DNA of 64,000 nt from Bacillus_I endophytica_A (GCF_026790145.1 NZ_JALAMS010000001.1:496001-560000), one strand, 5' to 3'; shown: positions 35,191 through 43,595, counted from the first letter of the stretch. Notes: generated from the sequence alone by a model not told the origin. Program-made: numbers and translations.

Positions 35191-35647
35191 AATTGTGCGC
35201 GAACCGATTGAGCCAAACAAAGTAATGGAGAAAGTGATGAGACGTGAAGCAGGAGCCGTTACAACTTTTATTGGTACAGTAAGGGAATTTACAAAAGGAA
35301 AGCGTACGCTGAAGCTAGAATATGATGCATATGACAAAATGGCGGTTAAAATGCTTAAGAAAATTGGCAAAGAAATAGAAGAAAAGTGGGGAGATGTAAA
35401 AGTAGCGATTACGCACAGAATCGGAATGCTAGATATTTTAGATATTGCCGTTGTTATCGCTGTTTCAACTCCTCATCGACGTGATGCATACGAGGCGAAC
35501 GAGTATGCAATTGAACGAATTAAACAAATTGTCCCAATCTGGAAAAAAGAGTTTTGGGAAGATGGGGAACAGTGGATTGGAGATCAGCTTGAAACAATTC
35601 CATATCCAGATGGAAAGCCTCAGAAGGAAGGAGAACAGAATGATTAA
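35174..35647 (+). CDS. moaE: molybdopterin synthase large subunit MoaE
   Basis: The 157-residue subunit with MoaD inserts two sulfurs into precursor Z to make molybdopterin. GAVTTFIGTVREFTKG, LEYDAYDKMA, HRIGMLDILD and the PIWKKEFWEDGEQWI end are family landmarks. AAGGAAGTG precedes ATG 35174 by seven bases; ATG 35171 is too near. It overlaps mobB upstream and moaD downstream, giving tight coupling. Confidence 0.93.
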   Translation: MNQLFEIVREPIEPNKVMEKVMRREAGAVTTFIGTVREFTKGKRTLKLEYDAYDKMAVKMLKKIGKEIEEKWGDVKVAITHRIGMLDILDIAVVIAVSTPHRRDAYEANEYAIERIKQIVPIWKKEFWEDGEQWIGDQLETIPYPDGKPQKEGEQND

Positions 35648-35870
35648 AATTTTACTTTTTGCACGCTTGCAAGAACAAGTAGGAAAGTCAGAGCTTCATG
35701 TGCAATATAGTGGTCAAACGGTTGGAGAACTTAAAGAAATGCTTCAAAAGAAATATGATTTCCTATTGGATAATGTAATGGTAGCTGTTAACGAAGAGTA
35801 CGCTTTTGACGAGGAAAAGTTATCTGAAAACGACGTTGTTGCTTTTATACCACCAGTTAGCGGCGGGTGA
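35640..35870 (+). CDS. moaD: molybdopterin synthase small subunit MoaD
   Basis: The 76-residue ubiquitin-like protein ends in the required Gly-Gly (PPVSGG), which becomes the thiocarboxylate sulfur donor. GAAGGAG precedes the ATG, which overlaps the moaE stop by eight bases. MoeB, needed to adenylate this terminus, is not encoded in the window. Confidence 0.93.
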   Translation: MIKILLFARLQEQVGKSELHVQYSGQTVGELKEMLQKKYDFLLDNVMVAVNEEYAFDEEKLSENDVVAFIPPVSGG

Positions 35871-35875
35871 ACATG

Positions 35876-37096
35876 ATGAAGCGGACAGGCACGTTTTTTT
35901 CACTTTCTTTTAAAATACTTTTAAAAAACTGGCGCATGACAATTTTGCTTTTGCTCATTCCGCTAGCCCTTGTGGCAACTCTTGGCGTTACATTTAGTGC
36001 GCTATTTCACAAGGAAGAGCAAGTTAAGTCATTTTCGGTTAGCATTGTTGATGAAGACAATACGTTTGAAACGCAATTTATTCTTCAGCAGTTTACAGAA
36101 AATGAAGAATTACATAAATTAATTACGCCAATTGAAACAGATATAAATGAAGCAAATAGTCTCTTAAAGAGAAATACAATAGCGGCCATTATTATTGTGC
36201 CCGAAGGATTTAGTGAAGGATTAAAAAATGGAGAAAATATTCCTGTTGAAGTAATAGGAAACAGCAGAAGACCTCTTCAATCTGAGCTTGTTGCCTATCT
36301 TATGAAGAGCGCGGCTGACTTTGTTTCAGCATCACAAAGTGGAATAAATACTGTATATAAATTTTCAGAAGATGCTGGTTTTTCGGAAAGTGAGCTTGAA
36401 AAAGAATTTAGATCTTCTCTGATTTCGTTTTCTTTTCACGTTTTAGAAAGGAATGAAGCTTTTTCTCATGATGTTGTAAAGGGATTGTTCAGTCAAAATG
36501 TCATTCAGTACTATGCGATCTCTTTTTATGTGTTGCTTATTATGTTTTGGAGTTATGGAGGGCTATTTTTGCTACGAACAAAGCAAACAAAAGCATTAAA
36601 TCATCGTTTTGTTTCACGTCATATCTCACTCTTTTCCATTAGTATCGGAAAAGGTTTTGCTTTGCTTCTTCTAATTAGTATATGTTCGCTTCTGATTGGA
36701 GTGCCTATCTTTGAAAGTCTCGGATTAAAAACAGTGGAAAATAGCTGGATTTTTGGAGGTTTAACCGTAATTTCAGCCTTTTTCTTTATAAGTTTATTTA
36801 TCCTGATCGAAGCATTAACAAAACGTATTCAATTTTATCAACTATTTGGACTCTTTTTTATGATTGTCAGCGCTCTTTTAGGAGGACATCTTATCCCACC
36901 TGTCTATTTTCCAGAAGGACTTTTGTGGCTTGAAGCGTATTATCCGAACTCTATGATTTTAAAATCGTTTCTTGCCTTATTTAGTGGAGAAGAGTATAAC
37001 CATTTTCTAAAATCCTCTCTATCTCTTCTTTTCCTTTCATGTGCTTTTCTAGCTCTAACGTTGATGAAATTCAAGTTAGGAAGAGGGGAGAAGTAA
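35876..37096 (+). CDS. ABC-2 type transporter permease (first)
   Basis: The 406-residue permease has one N-terminal membrane segment (about 22-42), an external domain of some 170 residues and five or six C-terminal segments (about 215-400), the ABC2_membrane_3 plan found in drug or peptide exporters such as LnrMN and YhgE-like proteins. The ATG lies five bases after the moaD stop and uses the GGGTGA that contains this stop, so translation is coupled to moaD. ATG 35873 is an alternative. Substrate unknown. Confidence 0.8.
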   Translation: MKRTGTFFSLSFKILLKNWRMTILLLLIPLALVATLGVTFSALFHKEEQVKSFSVSIVDEDNTFETQFILQQFTENEELHKLITPIETDINEANSLLKRNTIAAIIIVPEGFSEGLKNGENIPVEVIGNSRRPLQSELVAYLMKSAADFVSASQSGINTVYKFSEDAGFSESELEKEFRSSLISFSFHVLERNEAFSHDVVKGLFSQNVIQYYAISFYVLLIMFWSYGGLFLLRTKQTKALNHRFVSRHISLFSISIGKGFALLLLISICSLLIGVPIFESLGLKTVENSWIFGGLTVISAFFFISLFILIEALTKRIQFYQLFGLFFMIVSALLGGHLIPPVYFPEGLLWLEAYYPNSMILKSFLALFSGEEYNHFLKSSLSLLFLSCAFLALTLMKFKLGRGEK

Positions 37097-37097
37097 T

Positions 37098-38249
37098 ATG
37101 AGATTAATAGGATTAAATATTAAACAAATGCTAAAAAAATGGACAACGTGGCTGCTTTTTCTTTTCCCTGTTCTACTTGCAGTAGGAGCTGGAGGGATGA
37201 TCGAAAAGCAGGGAAGCGAGATTGGAATTCCAATCGTTTTTGTTGATAAAGATAACAGTACCTCGTCAAAACTTGTTGTGGATCGGATGAAAAAGCAAGA
37301 TCTTTTAGACGTTTCAACAGCAACGCAAAAGGAAGCTTTTCGTCGTTTAGGACAGAATAAAGTAGATAGCGTTTTTATCATTGAAGAGGGATTTGAGGAA
37401 AAAATAAAACTCGAAGAAAGAGAGGGTGTTATTAAGCTAGTTTCTACACCTTCATCTCTTACTTATCGCATCGTTCGTGAACTTGTCGCAAGCGAAGTGA
37501 CCCGTCTGACAAGCAACGCAAAGGCTGCTAACCGGGTTATCGCTATTTATGATAAGAGAAAAATAGATATAGACAAGGAAGAAATTTGGAAAGATGCATA
37601 TCGTTATTCAGACGACCAGTGGGAACCAGAACCACTTATGACAATCCAGTATAAACAAGAGGGAGAGAAGTTCGGCAATAGCGAAACTAAAGGGAGTTTT
37701 AATTCTTATCTAGGACTATGGAGCTTCTCAGTATTGCTTCTTTGTTTTATTATGAATGAATGGGTTTTAAAAGAGCGGCTTTTGTTTTCGAGAATGAGAA
37801 CAACATATAAAGGACTCACGGCCTATCTTTACGGGAAATTAGGATCACAACTTCTCTTCTTGTTTGGAAGCACCGCATTATCTTTTGGTGTCTTGTTATA
37901 CTTTCACCATATTACAATGAATATAAAAGTATTAGTAAGTATGATCATATTTACTTTGTTTTCTAGTATGTTAAGTATGTTTATGGCAAGCTTTATCCGT
38001 TCTAGTGGAAACTATTATTTGCTATCTTTTTTAGTTGTAATGATGATAAGCGCTTTTGGTGGAAGTTTCTTTCCGCTCAGTGATTTTTCACCTTCTTTAG
38101 GACATATATCAGCTTGGATGCCTCAATCGCTTTTTGTAAAAGCATCTTTTGCTCATGAGTATTATTATAGTTTTAGTGCTTTTATAATCGGAATAAGCGT
38201 GATTTTATGGGGAGGAACAGTATGGAAAATACAGAAACAGAAAAGATAA
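37098..38249 (+). CDS. ABC-2 type transporter permease (second)
   Basis: The 383-residue permease repeats the plan of its neighbour: membrane segment at about 15-35, a large external loop and a C-terminal group of five segments. With the first permease it would form the heterodimeric membrane part. GGGGAG stands before the ATG one base after the preceding stop. It overlaps the ATPase gene by 28 bases. Confidence 0.8.
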   Translation: MRLIGLNIKQMLKKWTTWLLFLFPVLLAVGAGGMIEKQGSEIGIPIVFVDKDNSTSSKLVVDRMKKQDLLDVSTATQKEAFRRLGQNKVDSVFIIEEGFEEKIKLEEREGVIKLVSTPSSLTYRIVRELVASEVTRLTSNAKAANRVIAIYDKRKIDIDKEEIWKDAYRYSDDQWEPEPLMTIQYKQEGEKFGNSETKGSFNSYLGLWSFSVLLLCFIMNEWVLKERLLFSRMRTTYKGLTAYLYGKLGSQLLFLFGSTALSFGVLLYFHHITMNIKVLVSMIIFTLFSSMLSMFMASFIRSSGNYYLLSFLVVMMISAFGGSFFPLSDFSPSLGHISAWMPQSLFVKASFAHEYYYSFSAFIIGISVILWGGTVWKIQKQKR

Positions 38250-38968
38250 TTGTTATAAAAGACGTGTATAAAAAATATAAAGGAAGAATGGCGTTAAAAG
38301 GGGCCTCACTTTCCATCCGCAAAGGGGAAATCTTTGGACTTCTTGGTCCAAACGGAGCGGGAAAGTCTACGTTGTTATCGTTGCTAGCAACCATTGTCTC
38401 GCCATCTAAAGGCGCGATCACTGTTCAAGGACTTGATCTTCGAAAACATAAGAAAAAAGTACGGGAACAGATTGGCTATGTTCCTCAAGACTTAGCTCTA
38501 TGGGAAGAGTTTACGGTAAAAGACAACGTAAAGTTTTGGAGTAAACTCTCAAAACGTAAAAAATCGAAGGAAGAACTTTATAAACTATGTGAGAAAGTAG
38601 GGCTTGGTGACAGGTGGAATGATAGAGTTGAAAATCTATCAGGTGGAATGAAGCGAAAGCTTAATATTGGAATTGCCCTCATTCATGAACCATCTATTTT
38701 AATTATGGATGAGCCAACGGTTGGAATAGATATTCAATCTAAGTTTGAAATTAATCGTTACGTGAAAGAGCTAGCTGCTGAAGGAACAACAATTATTTAT
38801 ACAACACATGATATGAGTGAGATTACAACCATTTGTCACCGCATGGGAGTTTTAAAAGAAGGAAGAATGGACTTTATCGGAACAATTGAGGAAGCTAAGT
38901 ACAATGCAGAAAATGAAGGTTGGAATATAAAGAACCAAGAAGAGTTAATTTATCACATATTAAAGTAA
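38222..38968 (+). CDS. ABC transporter ATP-binding protein (LnrL-like)
   Basis: The 248-residue ATPase has Walker A GPNGAGKST (42-50), the signature LSGGM (139-143), Walker B ILIMDEP (159-165) and the switch TTHD. Sequence style is that of DRA-type exporters (linearmycin, bacitracin or daunorubicin systems). GGGAGG precedes ATG 38222. The order permease-permease-ATPase is the reverse of B. subtilis lnrLMN. Possible roles are resistance to, or export of, an amphiphilic compound. Confidence 0.88.
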   Translation: MENTETEKIIVIKDVYKKYKGRMALKGASLSIRKGEIFGLLGPNGAGKSTLLSLLATIVSPSKGAITVQGLDLRKHKKKVREQIGYVPQDLALWEEFTVKDNVKFWSKLSKRKKSKEELYKLCEKVGLGDRWNDRVENLSGGMKRKLNIGIALIHEPSILIMDEPTVGIDIQSKFEINRYVKELAAEGTTIIYTTHDMSEITTICHRMGVLKEGRMDFIGTIEEAKYNAENEGWNIKNQEELIYHILK

Positions 38969-39000
38969 GCAAGGATTGAATGTTCAATCCTTGCTTTTTT
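38968..39000 (+). terminator. terminator after the ABC exporter
   Basis: AGCAAGGATTGAA at 38968-38980 pairs with TTCAATCCTTGCT at 38983-38995, then T tract. It closes the mobA-to-ATPase unit. Confidence 0.9.
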
Positions 39001-39041
39001 GTATGTAAACAATTTATACATTTTCAAATGAATTGAAATTG

Positions 39042-39058
39042 TGTAAGAAGTTCTGACA
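39042..39058 (+). promoter_or_regulatory. TnrA/GlnR-type box upstream of amtB
   Basis: TGTAAGAAGTTCTGACA fits TGTNANAWWWTMTNACA with a single deviation (G in the W tract). TnrA activates nrgA (amtB) in B. subtilis under nitrogen limitation through such a box. Confidence 0.75.
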
Positions 39059-39087
39059 TCATAAAACTGAAAATTTAAAAAATGGTG

Positions 39088-39115
39088 TTGACTTTTCTTT
39101 CTAATGCTATAAAAT
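39088..39115 (+). promoter_or_regulatory. likely promoter of amtB
   Basis: TTGACT at 39088-39093, 16 bases, TAAAAT at 39110-39115. Downstream, at 39133-39149, TGTAAGGAAAAGTAACA keeps the outer TGTNA/TNACA arms of a TnrA/GlnR box and could be a second, weaker site. Confidence 0.5.
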
Positions 39116-39195
39116 AAAATTAAATCATTAAATGTAAGGAAAAGTAACACTTAATGTAACTAAAGAGATTTGTGATGAAAAAAGGGGGCAATCAC

Positions 39196-40467
39196 ATGGA
39201 TATGGAATTTTTGATGAACAGCGTTTGGGTTATGCTTGGAGCAATTTTAGTTATTTTTATGATAGGTGGATTCATTCTTCTTGAAGCAGGATCAACGCGA
39301 ATGAAAAACGCCGGCCATATTGCTGGGAAAACAATTTTTACATTCGGCATTTCTTCCCTTGTCTTTTGGGCAGTTGGATTTGCTTTTATCTTTGGAGATA
39401 ATGCAAACTTTCTTGTTGGTTTATCTCACTTTTTCTATTCCGGTTATGAAATTGAAGGGCAAGGACTTTCAACGGCTGTATTCTTTGTCTTTCAATTAGC
39501 TTTTGCTGGCATCTCGTTAACTATCGCGCTAGGTGGGTTTGCAGAGCGAGCAAAAATGTCGGTTTATTTTATCTTCTCTATTTTATTTGCGGCACTTATC
39601 TATCCGGTTGTTGCGCATTGGATTTGGGGCGGAGGTTGGTTAGCTGAGCACGGTAAGCAAGACTTTGCTGGATCAACGGTTGTTCATTTAACAGGCGCTA
39701 TGGCTGCGCTAGCAGCAACGATTCTTTTAAAACCCCGTATTGGCAAATATAATAAAGACGGTTCAGCAAACAACATTTATGGTCATAACCAAGTGTTTAC
39801 AGCTCTAGGAGTGCTCATTTTATGGGTAGGATGGTTCGGTTTTAATGCGGGAAGTACAGTTTCTGTAGCAGATGGCTTTTTTGGATTTGTTGCTCTTAAT
39901 ACAAACCTTGCTGCTGCAGCTGGAGCTGTTGCTGCATTTCTTATCTCATGGCTTGTGCTTGGAAAATCAGATGTTCCAACTATCTTAAACGGCGCATTAG
40001 CAGGACTTGTTGCCATTACGGCCTCTTGTGCATTTGTTGACACGTGGGCAGCTGTTGTTATTGGTTTCATTGGTGGACTTATCGTATTTTATAGTGCACG
40101 TTTCTTTGAAAGAAGACGTATTGATGATCCGATTTTTGCTTTATCTGTTCACGGTGTAGCGGGGGTTTGGGGAACATTATCAACGGGATTTTTCGCAACG
40201 CCTGAACTTGCTACAGTTGGAAAACCAGGTTTGTTCTACGGTGGTGGATTTGACCAACTTGGCGTTCAATTCACAGGTGTAGCTGTTTCTGCTCTTTATG
40301 CTTTTGTTGTTTCTTTCATTATTTTAGCTATTGTTAAAAAAGTAATGGGAGGACTTCGCGTAACAGAAGAGGAAGAAATTATGGGATTAGATATGAGCGA
40401 GCATGGGAGCTATGGATATCCTGAAGCCTTTACAACTCAAAAAGAAAACAATAAGCTTAGTTCATAA
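39196..40467 (+). CDS. amtB: ammonium transporter AmtB/NrgA
   Basis: The 423-residue channel has 11 membrane segments. FILLEAGSTRMKNAGHI opens the family, and the twin pore histidines lie in VVHLTGAMAAL and LSVHGVAGVWGTLSTG. AAAGGGGG stands seven bases before ATG 39196; the earlier ATG at 39172 lacks a site. In B. subtilis nrgB (glnK, PII protein) follows; here a strong terminator and a DUF294 gene follow instead. Confidence 0.93.
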   Translation: MDMEFLMNSVWVMLGAILVIFMIGGFILLEAGSTRMKNAGHIAGKTIFTFGISSLVFWAVGFAFIFGDNANFLVGLSHFFYSGYEIEGQGLSTAVFFVFQLAFAGISLTIALGGFAERAKMSVYFIFSILFAALIYPVVAHWIWGGGWLAEHGKQDFAGSTVVHLTGAMAALAATILLKPRIGKYNKDGSANNIYGHNQVFTALGVLILWVGWFGFNAGSTVSVADGFFGFVALNTNLAAAAGAVAAFLISWLVLGKSDVPTILNGALAGLVAITASCAFVDTWAAVVIGFIGGLIVFYSARFFERRRIDDPIFALSVHGVAGVWGTLSTGFFATPELATVGKPGLFYGGGFDQLGVQFTGVAVSALYAFVVSFIILAIVKKVMGGLRVTEEEEIMGLDMSEHGSYGYPEAFTTQKENNKLSS

Positions 40468-40488
40468 AGAAAGAGAAAACTTTGCAAT

Positions 40489-40538
40489 AAATGAAAGAAA
40501 ATCCTCCATAAAAGAAAGTGGAGGATTTTCTTTCATTT
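40489..40538 (+). terminator. terminator after amtB
   Basis: A perfect 20-base stem (40489-40508 with 40519-40538) around a ten-base loop. Confidence 0.9.
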
Positions 40539-40583
40539 CAATAGAAAGTGTTCCCTTTTAGTATAAGAAAAGGAAGTGGCACA

Positions 40584-41561
40584 GTGCAAAATGAAGCTCA
40601 GTACAAAGAACTAAAAGAATGGCGTTCCGAACACATTCAAGCTTATTTGACAGATAACAAGAAGTTAAATCAATTTCACGATGAGCTGATGAGAAAGGTG
40701 TTTAACAAAGCTTTTCAAACGATAAAAAAGCAAAGTGGTGAACCACCATGTGCTTTTTTATGGTTTGTAGTCGGAAGTGCTGGAAGGCGTGAACAAGGTG
40801 TTGCAAGTGATCAAGATCATGGACTTGTATATGAGACGAAAAGCAAAAAGTATGAAACATATTTTAAATCTCTTGGAGAAGAACTTTCATTTGGTTTAAA
40901 TGAAGTTGGCTATCCTTATTGCGAAGGAAATGTAATGAGTTCAAATAAAGTATGGAGAAAATCGTTAGAGGAGTGGGAAGAACAGCTTCTAGAATGGATG
41001 GATTCACAAAGTTGGGAGAGTATGCGCTATTTGCAAATTTTCTATGATGCTCGCTCCCTTGTTGGAGAAGAGAAGTACATCACAACATTAAAAAACAAAG
41101 TGCATGATTTTAAAAAAGAACATCCCACATTATTAAGGCGTTTTTTAGATAATATGATGCATGTGAAAAAAGCGGTTGGTCCATTTGGGCAAATCTTTGT
41201 TGAAGATAATGGGGCACATAAAGACTCTATTCATATTAAAAACGCTGCTTTTATGCCATATGTAAACAGCGTTCGTCTTTTATCAATTAAGGAGGGTATT
41301 CATGCAACGTCAACTTTAGAAAGGCTCTCTGAACTTTGCTTGTTTCCTTGCTATAAAGAGCTGAAACCGTACTACGAGGATTTTGAACGACTGTTAAGCT
41401 ATAGAGTCTCGCTTTTTAAAGCATCTACAACATATGATGAAGTACATTACTTAAATATTAAAAAGTTGAGCAAAGATGAAAAAAAAGAAGTAAAGCACAT
41501 TTTGAAGAATGGGAGAAAGCTACATGAATATGTACAAAAGATTATCAAAAAAGGATGTTAG
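40584..41561 (+). CDS. DUF294 putative nucleotidyltransferase
   Basis: The 325-residue protein carries the GlnD-like nucleotidyltransferase motif GSAGRREQGVASDQD (residues 64-78, with the DxD metal ligands) followed by the DUF294 C-terminal substrate-binding-like domain (about 180-320). The CBS and cNMP domains often fused in proteobacteria are absent. Function unproven; relatives are proposed to modify proteins or nucleotides. GTG 40584 follows AAGGAAGTGG; the upstream open frame starts in the terminator. The exonuclease gene is three bases downstream. Confidence 0.75.
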   Translation: MQNEAQYKELKEWRSEHIQAYLTDNKKLNQFHDELMRKVFNKAFQTIKKQSGEPPCAFLWFVVGSAGRREQGVASDQDHGLVYETKSKKYETYFKSLGEELSFGLNEVGYPYCEGNVMSSNKVWRKSLEEWEEQLLEWMDSQSWESMRYLQIFYDARSLVGEEKYITTLKNKVHDFKKEHPTLLRRFLDNMMHVKKAVGPFGQIFVEDNGAHKDSIHIKNAAFMPYVNSVRLLSIKEGIHATSTLERLSELCLFPCYKELKPYYEDFERLLSYRVSLFKASTTYDEVHYLNIKKLSKDEKKEVKHILKNGRKLHEYVQKIIKKGC

Positions 41562-41564
41562 ATA

Positions 41565-42293
41565 ATGGGGTTTGAGCCGTTTATTCATTTTATGAGGGAG
41601 ATGCATGGTAAGCTAAACGCCAGTATTTTTGGCGGAGCTCAAGGGATGAGTTCTCAGCAAATAGCTTATTTGCGTCAGCTTCAACGAGAACTTGATGTAG
41701 AAAGAGCGTTGAATGTGCCTCTTTGTGAACTTGACGTCGTTGTGTTGGATTTAGAGACAACCGGTTTTTTTCCTAACAAAGGGGATGAAATTCTTTCTAT
41801 TGGAGCTGTGAAAGTAGAAAAGGGAGAAATGATGGAAGCGAAATCATTTTATTCGCTTGTTCGATATGAAGGAACCTTAAAAAAAGAGGTCAAAGAGATA
41901 ACGGGAATTAATGAAGAAATGGTCAAAAATGCTCCTTCTCTATCAGATGTGCTCATTGACTTCTTTTCTTTTGCAGGAGATATGCCAATTGTTGCTCATC
42001 ACGCAAATCATGAAAAGAATTTTTTGCAGCATGTAAGCTGGAAGCTATTTCGCGCACCTTTAAAACACCGAATTATTGATACTTCTTTTTTATATCGAAT
42101 TGCTGATGAAAAAGATGATAATAAGCCGCTTGAAGAATGGTGCCTTGATAATAACATCGTTGTAGAGAATCGCCATCATGCACTTGGAGACGCAAAGCTT
42201 ACAGCAAAGCTGTGGTGCACATATGTTAAAAAAGTTCAGAAATCAGGGTGTGAAACGCTAAGAGATGTATACGAGCGTATTGCAGCTAAATAG
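41565..42293 (+). CDS. DnaQ-like DEDDh 3'-5' exonuclease
   Basis: The 242-residue protein has a 50-residue N-terminal extension and then the DEDDh core: VVLDLETTGFFPNKGDEI (Asp62, Glu64), TGINEEMVKNAPS, PIVAHHANHEKNF and HHALGDAKLTAKL with the catalytic His and Asp. It resembles the DNA polymerase III epsilon family. It follows the DUF294 gene by three bases; this pairing of DUF294 and DnaQ-like genes is seen widely in proteobacteria. Its substrate is unknown. Confidence 0.85.
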   Translation: MGFEPFIHFMREMHGKLNASIFGGAQGMSSQQIAYLRQLQRELDVERALNVPLCELDVVVLDLETTGFFPNKGDEILSIGAVKVEKGEMMEAKSFYSLVRYEGTLKKEVKEITGINEEMVKNAPSLSDVLIDFFSFAGDMPIVAHHANHEKNFLQHVSWKLFRAPLKHRIIDTSFLYRIADEKDDNKPLEEWCLDNNIVVENRHHALGDAKLTAKLWCTYVKKVQKSGCETLRDVYERIAAK

Positions 42294-42295
42294 AG

Positions 42296-42320
42296 AGCAT
42301 TTCGTGATGAAATGCTTTTT
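42296..42320 (+). terminator. terminator after the exonuclease gene
   Basis: AGCATTTC at 42296-42303 pairs with GAAATGCT at 42309-42316, then TTTT. Confidence 0.7.
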
Positions 42321-42321
42321 G

Positions 42322-42346
42322 GTTTACTCTTAGTAAGAATGGGGAA
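42322..42346 (+). promoter_or_regulatory. candidate SigB promoter of the YtxH gene
   Basis: GTTTAC, 13 bases, GGGGAA. One mismatch in each half to GTTTAA-N12-15-GGGWAW. YtxH-type genes in B. subtilis belong to the SigB regulon. Confidence 0.45.
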
Positions 42347-42388
42347 GAGATATAGTAAGTTAAGCGATAAAAAGAGGAGGAGAAAAGG

Positions 42389-42937
42389 ATGAACAAACAA
42401 ATGTATAAAGAATATACGGATCAAGAAGCAAATAGTAAGCTTTTAAAAGGAATCATTATTGGTGGAATTATTGGTGGAGCTCTTACTCTTTTTGATTCCA
42501 CAACGCGCAGCAAAGTGAAAAAGGCAGCGTCGGGAATGACTGCTTCTTCAAAAGAAATGTTAGTGAATGTAAAAGAAAATCCTCAAGAAACAAAAAATCA
42601 AATGATTGACCGTTTTAAGACGGCTTCAACGACTCTAAAAGATGCTATTAGTGATGCACAAGATTTGTATGCTAAATTTAATGAAGACGTATTTAGCAAA
42701 GTAGAAGAAGTGAAAGACATTTCTTCAGATGCAGTTTCAACAGTCAAAGATTCTAAAGAAGATATTAAAGAGGTAGGTTCAAAAGTAGCAAAAGCAGGTT
42801 CACAAGCTGCTGAAGCATATCCTCAAGCGTCCGAGAACAAAACAATGAGCGGAAATGTGGACAACCCTCCACAAAAACAAGCTTCTCCAGAGCTTAAACC
42901 TGTTGAAACGGGAACTAGCAGACCAAATCAAATGTAA
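42389..42937 (+). CDS. YtxH-domain general-stress protein
   Basis: The 182-residue protein has a glycine-rich membrane segment (GIIIGGIIGGALTLF, about 21-35), the YtxH hallmark, and a long helical, Lys/Glu/Ser-rich part with repeated VKD/VKE heptads, then a Pro/Thr-rich tail. Such proteins are stress-induced in Bacillus and of unknown activity. GAGGAGG precedes the ATG. The candidate SigB promoter upstream agrees with the family's regulation. Confidence 0.75.
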   Translation: MNKQMYKEYTDQEANSKLLKGIIIGGIIGGALTLFDSTTRSKVKKAASGMTASSKEMLVNVKENPQETKNQMIDRFKTASTTLKDAISDAQDLYAKFNEDVFSKVEEVKDISSDAVSTVKDSKEDIKEVGSKVAKAGSQAAEAYPQASENKTMSGNVDNPPQKQASPELKPVETGTSRPNQM

Positions 42938-42940
42938 TAA

Positions 42941-42968
42941 AAAGAGCAGAATTAGTTCTGCTCTTTTT
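42941..42968. terminator. bidirectional terminator after the YtxH gene
   Basis: AAAGAGCAGAA at 42941-42951 pairs with TTCTGCTCTTT at 42956-42966, with T tract; shared with the convergent membrane-protein gene. Confidence 0.9.
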
Positions 42969-43413
42969 TTACGTTTAGCAAAAAAGATAGCAGTATTTTG
43001 AGCAACAGCCCTATTAAAATTCCTGGAATAACAAAGAGCATAGGGAGAAACACAGGTCCTAAATTATGGTGAGCAATTTCAATTTTTGAATAATACATAA
43101 GTCCAACTGTTACAGAGTAAGCGCAGAAGGCAAAGGGAAGGAACGTTAACGGATGTTTCCCACCACCGTCATCTTTAAAGGCATCCCACATTGCAAAAAA
43201 ATAGATACAAGGATAAAACATGAGCCATCCTATCTCAGCTGTTTCAGAAGCTTTCTCAATTTTTCCTAGAAAGCTATAGTAAATTGCTTCATTAAAATTT
43301 GCTCTTACATTAATTACTAGTTCTAAAATGATAAATGTAATTCCTTTTATATATTTCCCGTTTAAAAATTGACCAAACCCTGGGAAAGCAATACTCCAAA
43401 AAATTCTCTCCAT
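42952..43413 (-). CDS. multi-span membrane protein of unknown function
   Basis: A 153-residue protein with about four hydrophobic segments. The start (FWSIAFPGFGQFLNGKYIKGI) resembles the PGxGQxYxG turn of TM2-type membrane proteins. Function unknown. ATG 43413 lies two bases after the stop of the small gene upstream (TGAAAATG), indicating coupled translation; the TTG at 43419 is an alternative. Confidence 0.65.
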   Translation of the reverse strand: MERIFWSIAFPGFGQFLNGKYIKGITFIILELVINVRANFNEAIYYSFLGKIEKASETAEIGWLMFYPCIYFFAMWDAFKDDGGGKHPLTFLPFAFCAYSVTVGLMYYSKIEIAHHNLGPVFLPMLFVIPGILIGLLLKILLSFLLNVKKEQN

Positions 43414-43415
43414 TT

Positions 43416-43595
43416 TCAAGCTCTTTCTGATAATCTGTTTTGTTTAGAAAAAGAGAGCGGTTTATAGGAGATGAGATTATCGGGATTAACCTGCTTAAAC
43501 GGGAAAAAAGGAAAAATAGTACCTTCATACCAAAAAAGATTTCTTCTATTTAGTAAAGAAAAGAGAAGGATAAAAACGGGGTAGAGAAACTTCAT
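43416..43595 (-). CDS. 59-residue secreted or anchored peptide
   Basis: Starts MKFLYPVFILLFSLLNRRN, a signal-like or membrane segment, followed by an aromatic and basic tail ending KQNRLSERA. AAAAGGAGGG stands six bases before the ATG at 43595, and the downstream membrane protein starts two bases after its stop. No family recognised. Confidence 0.55.
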   Translation of the reverse strand: MKFLYPVFILLFSLLNRRNLFWYEGTIFPFFPFKQVNPDNLISYKPLSFSKQNRLSERA

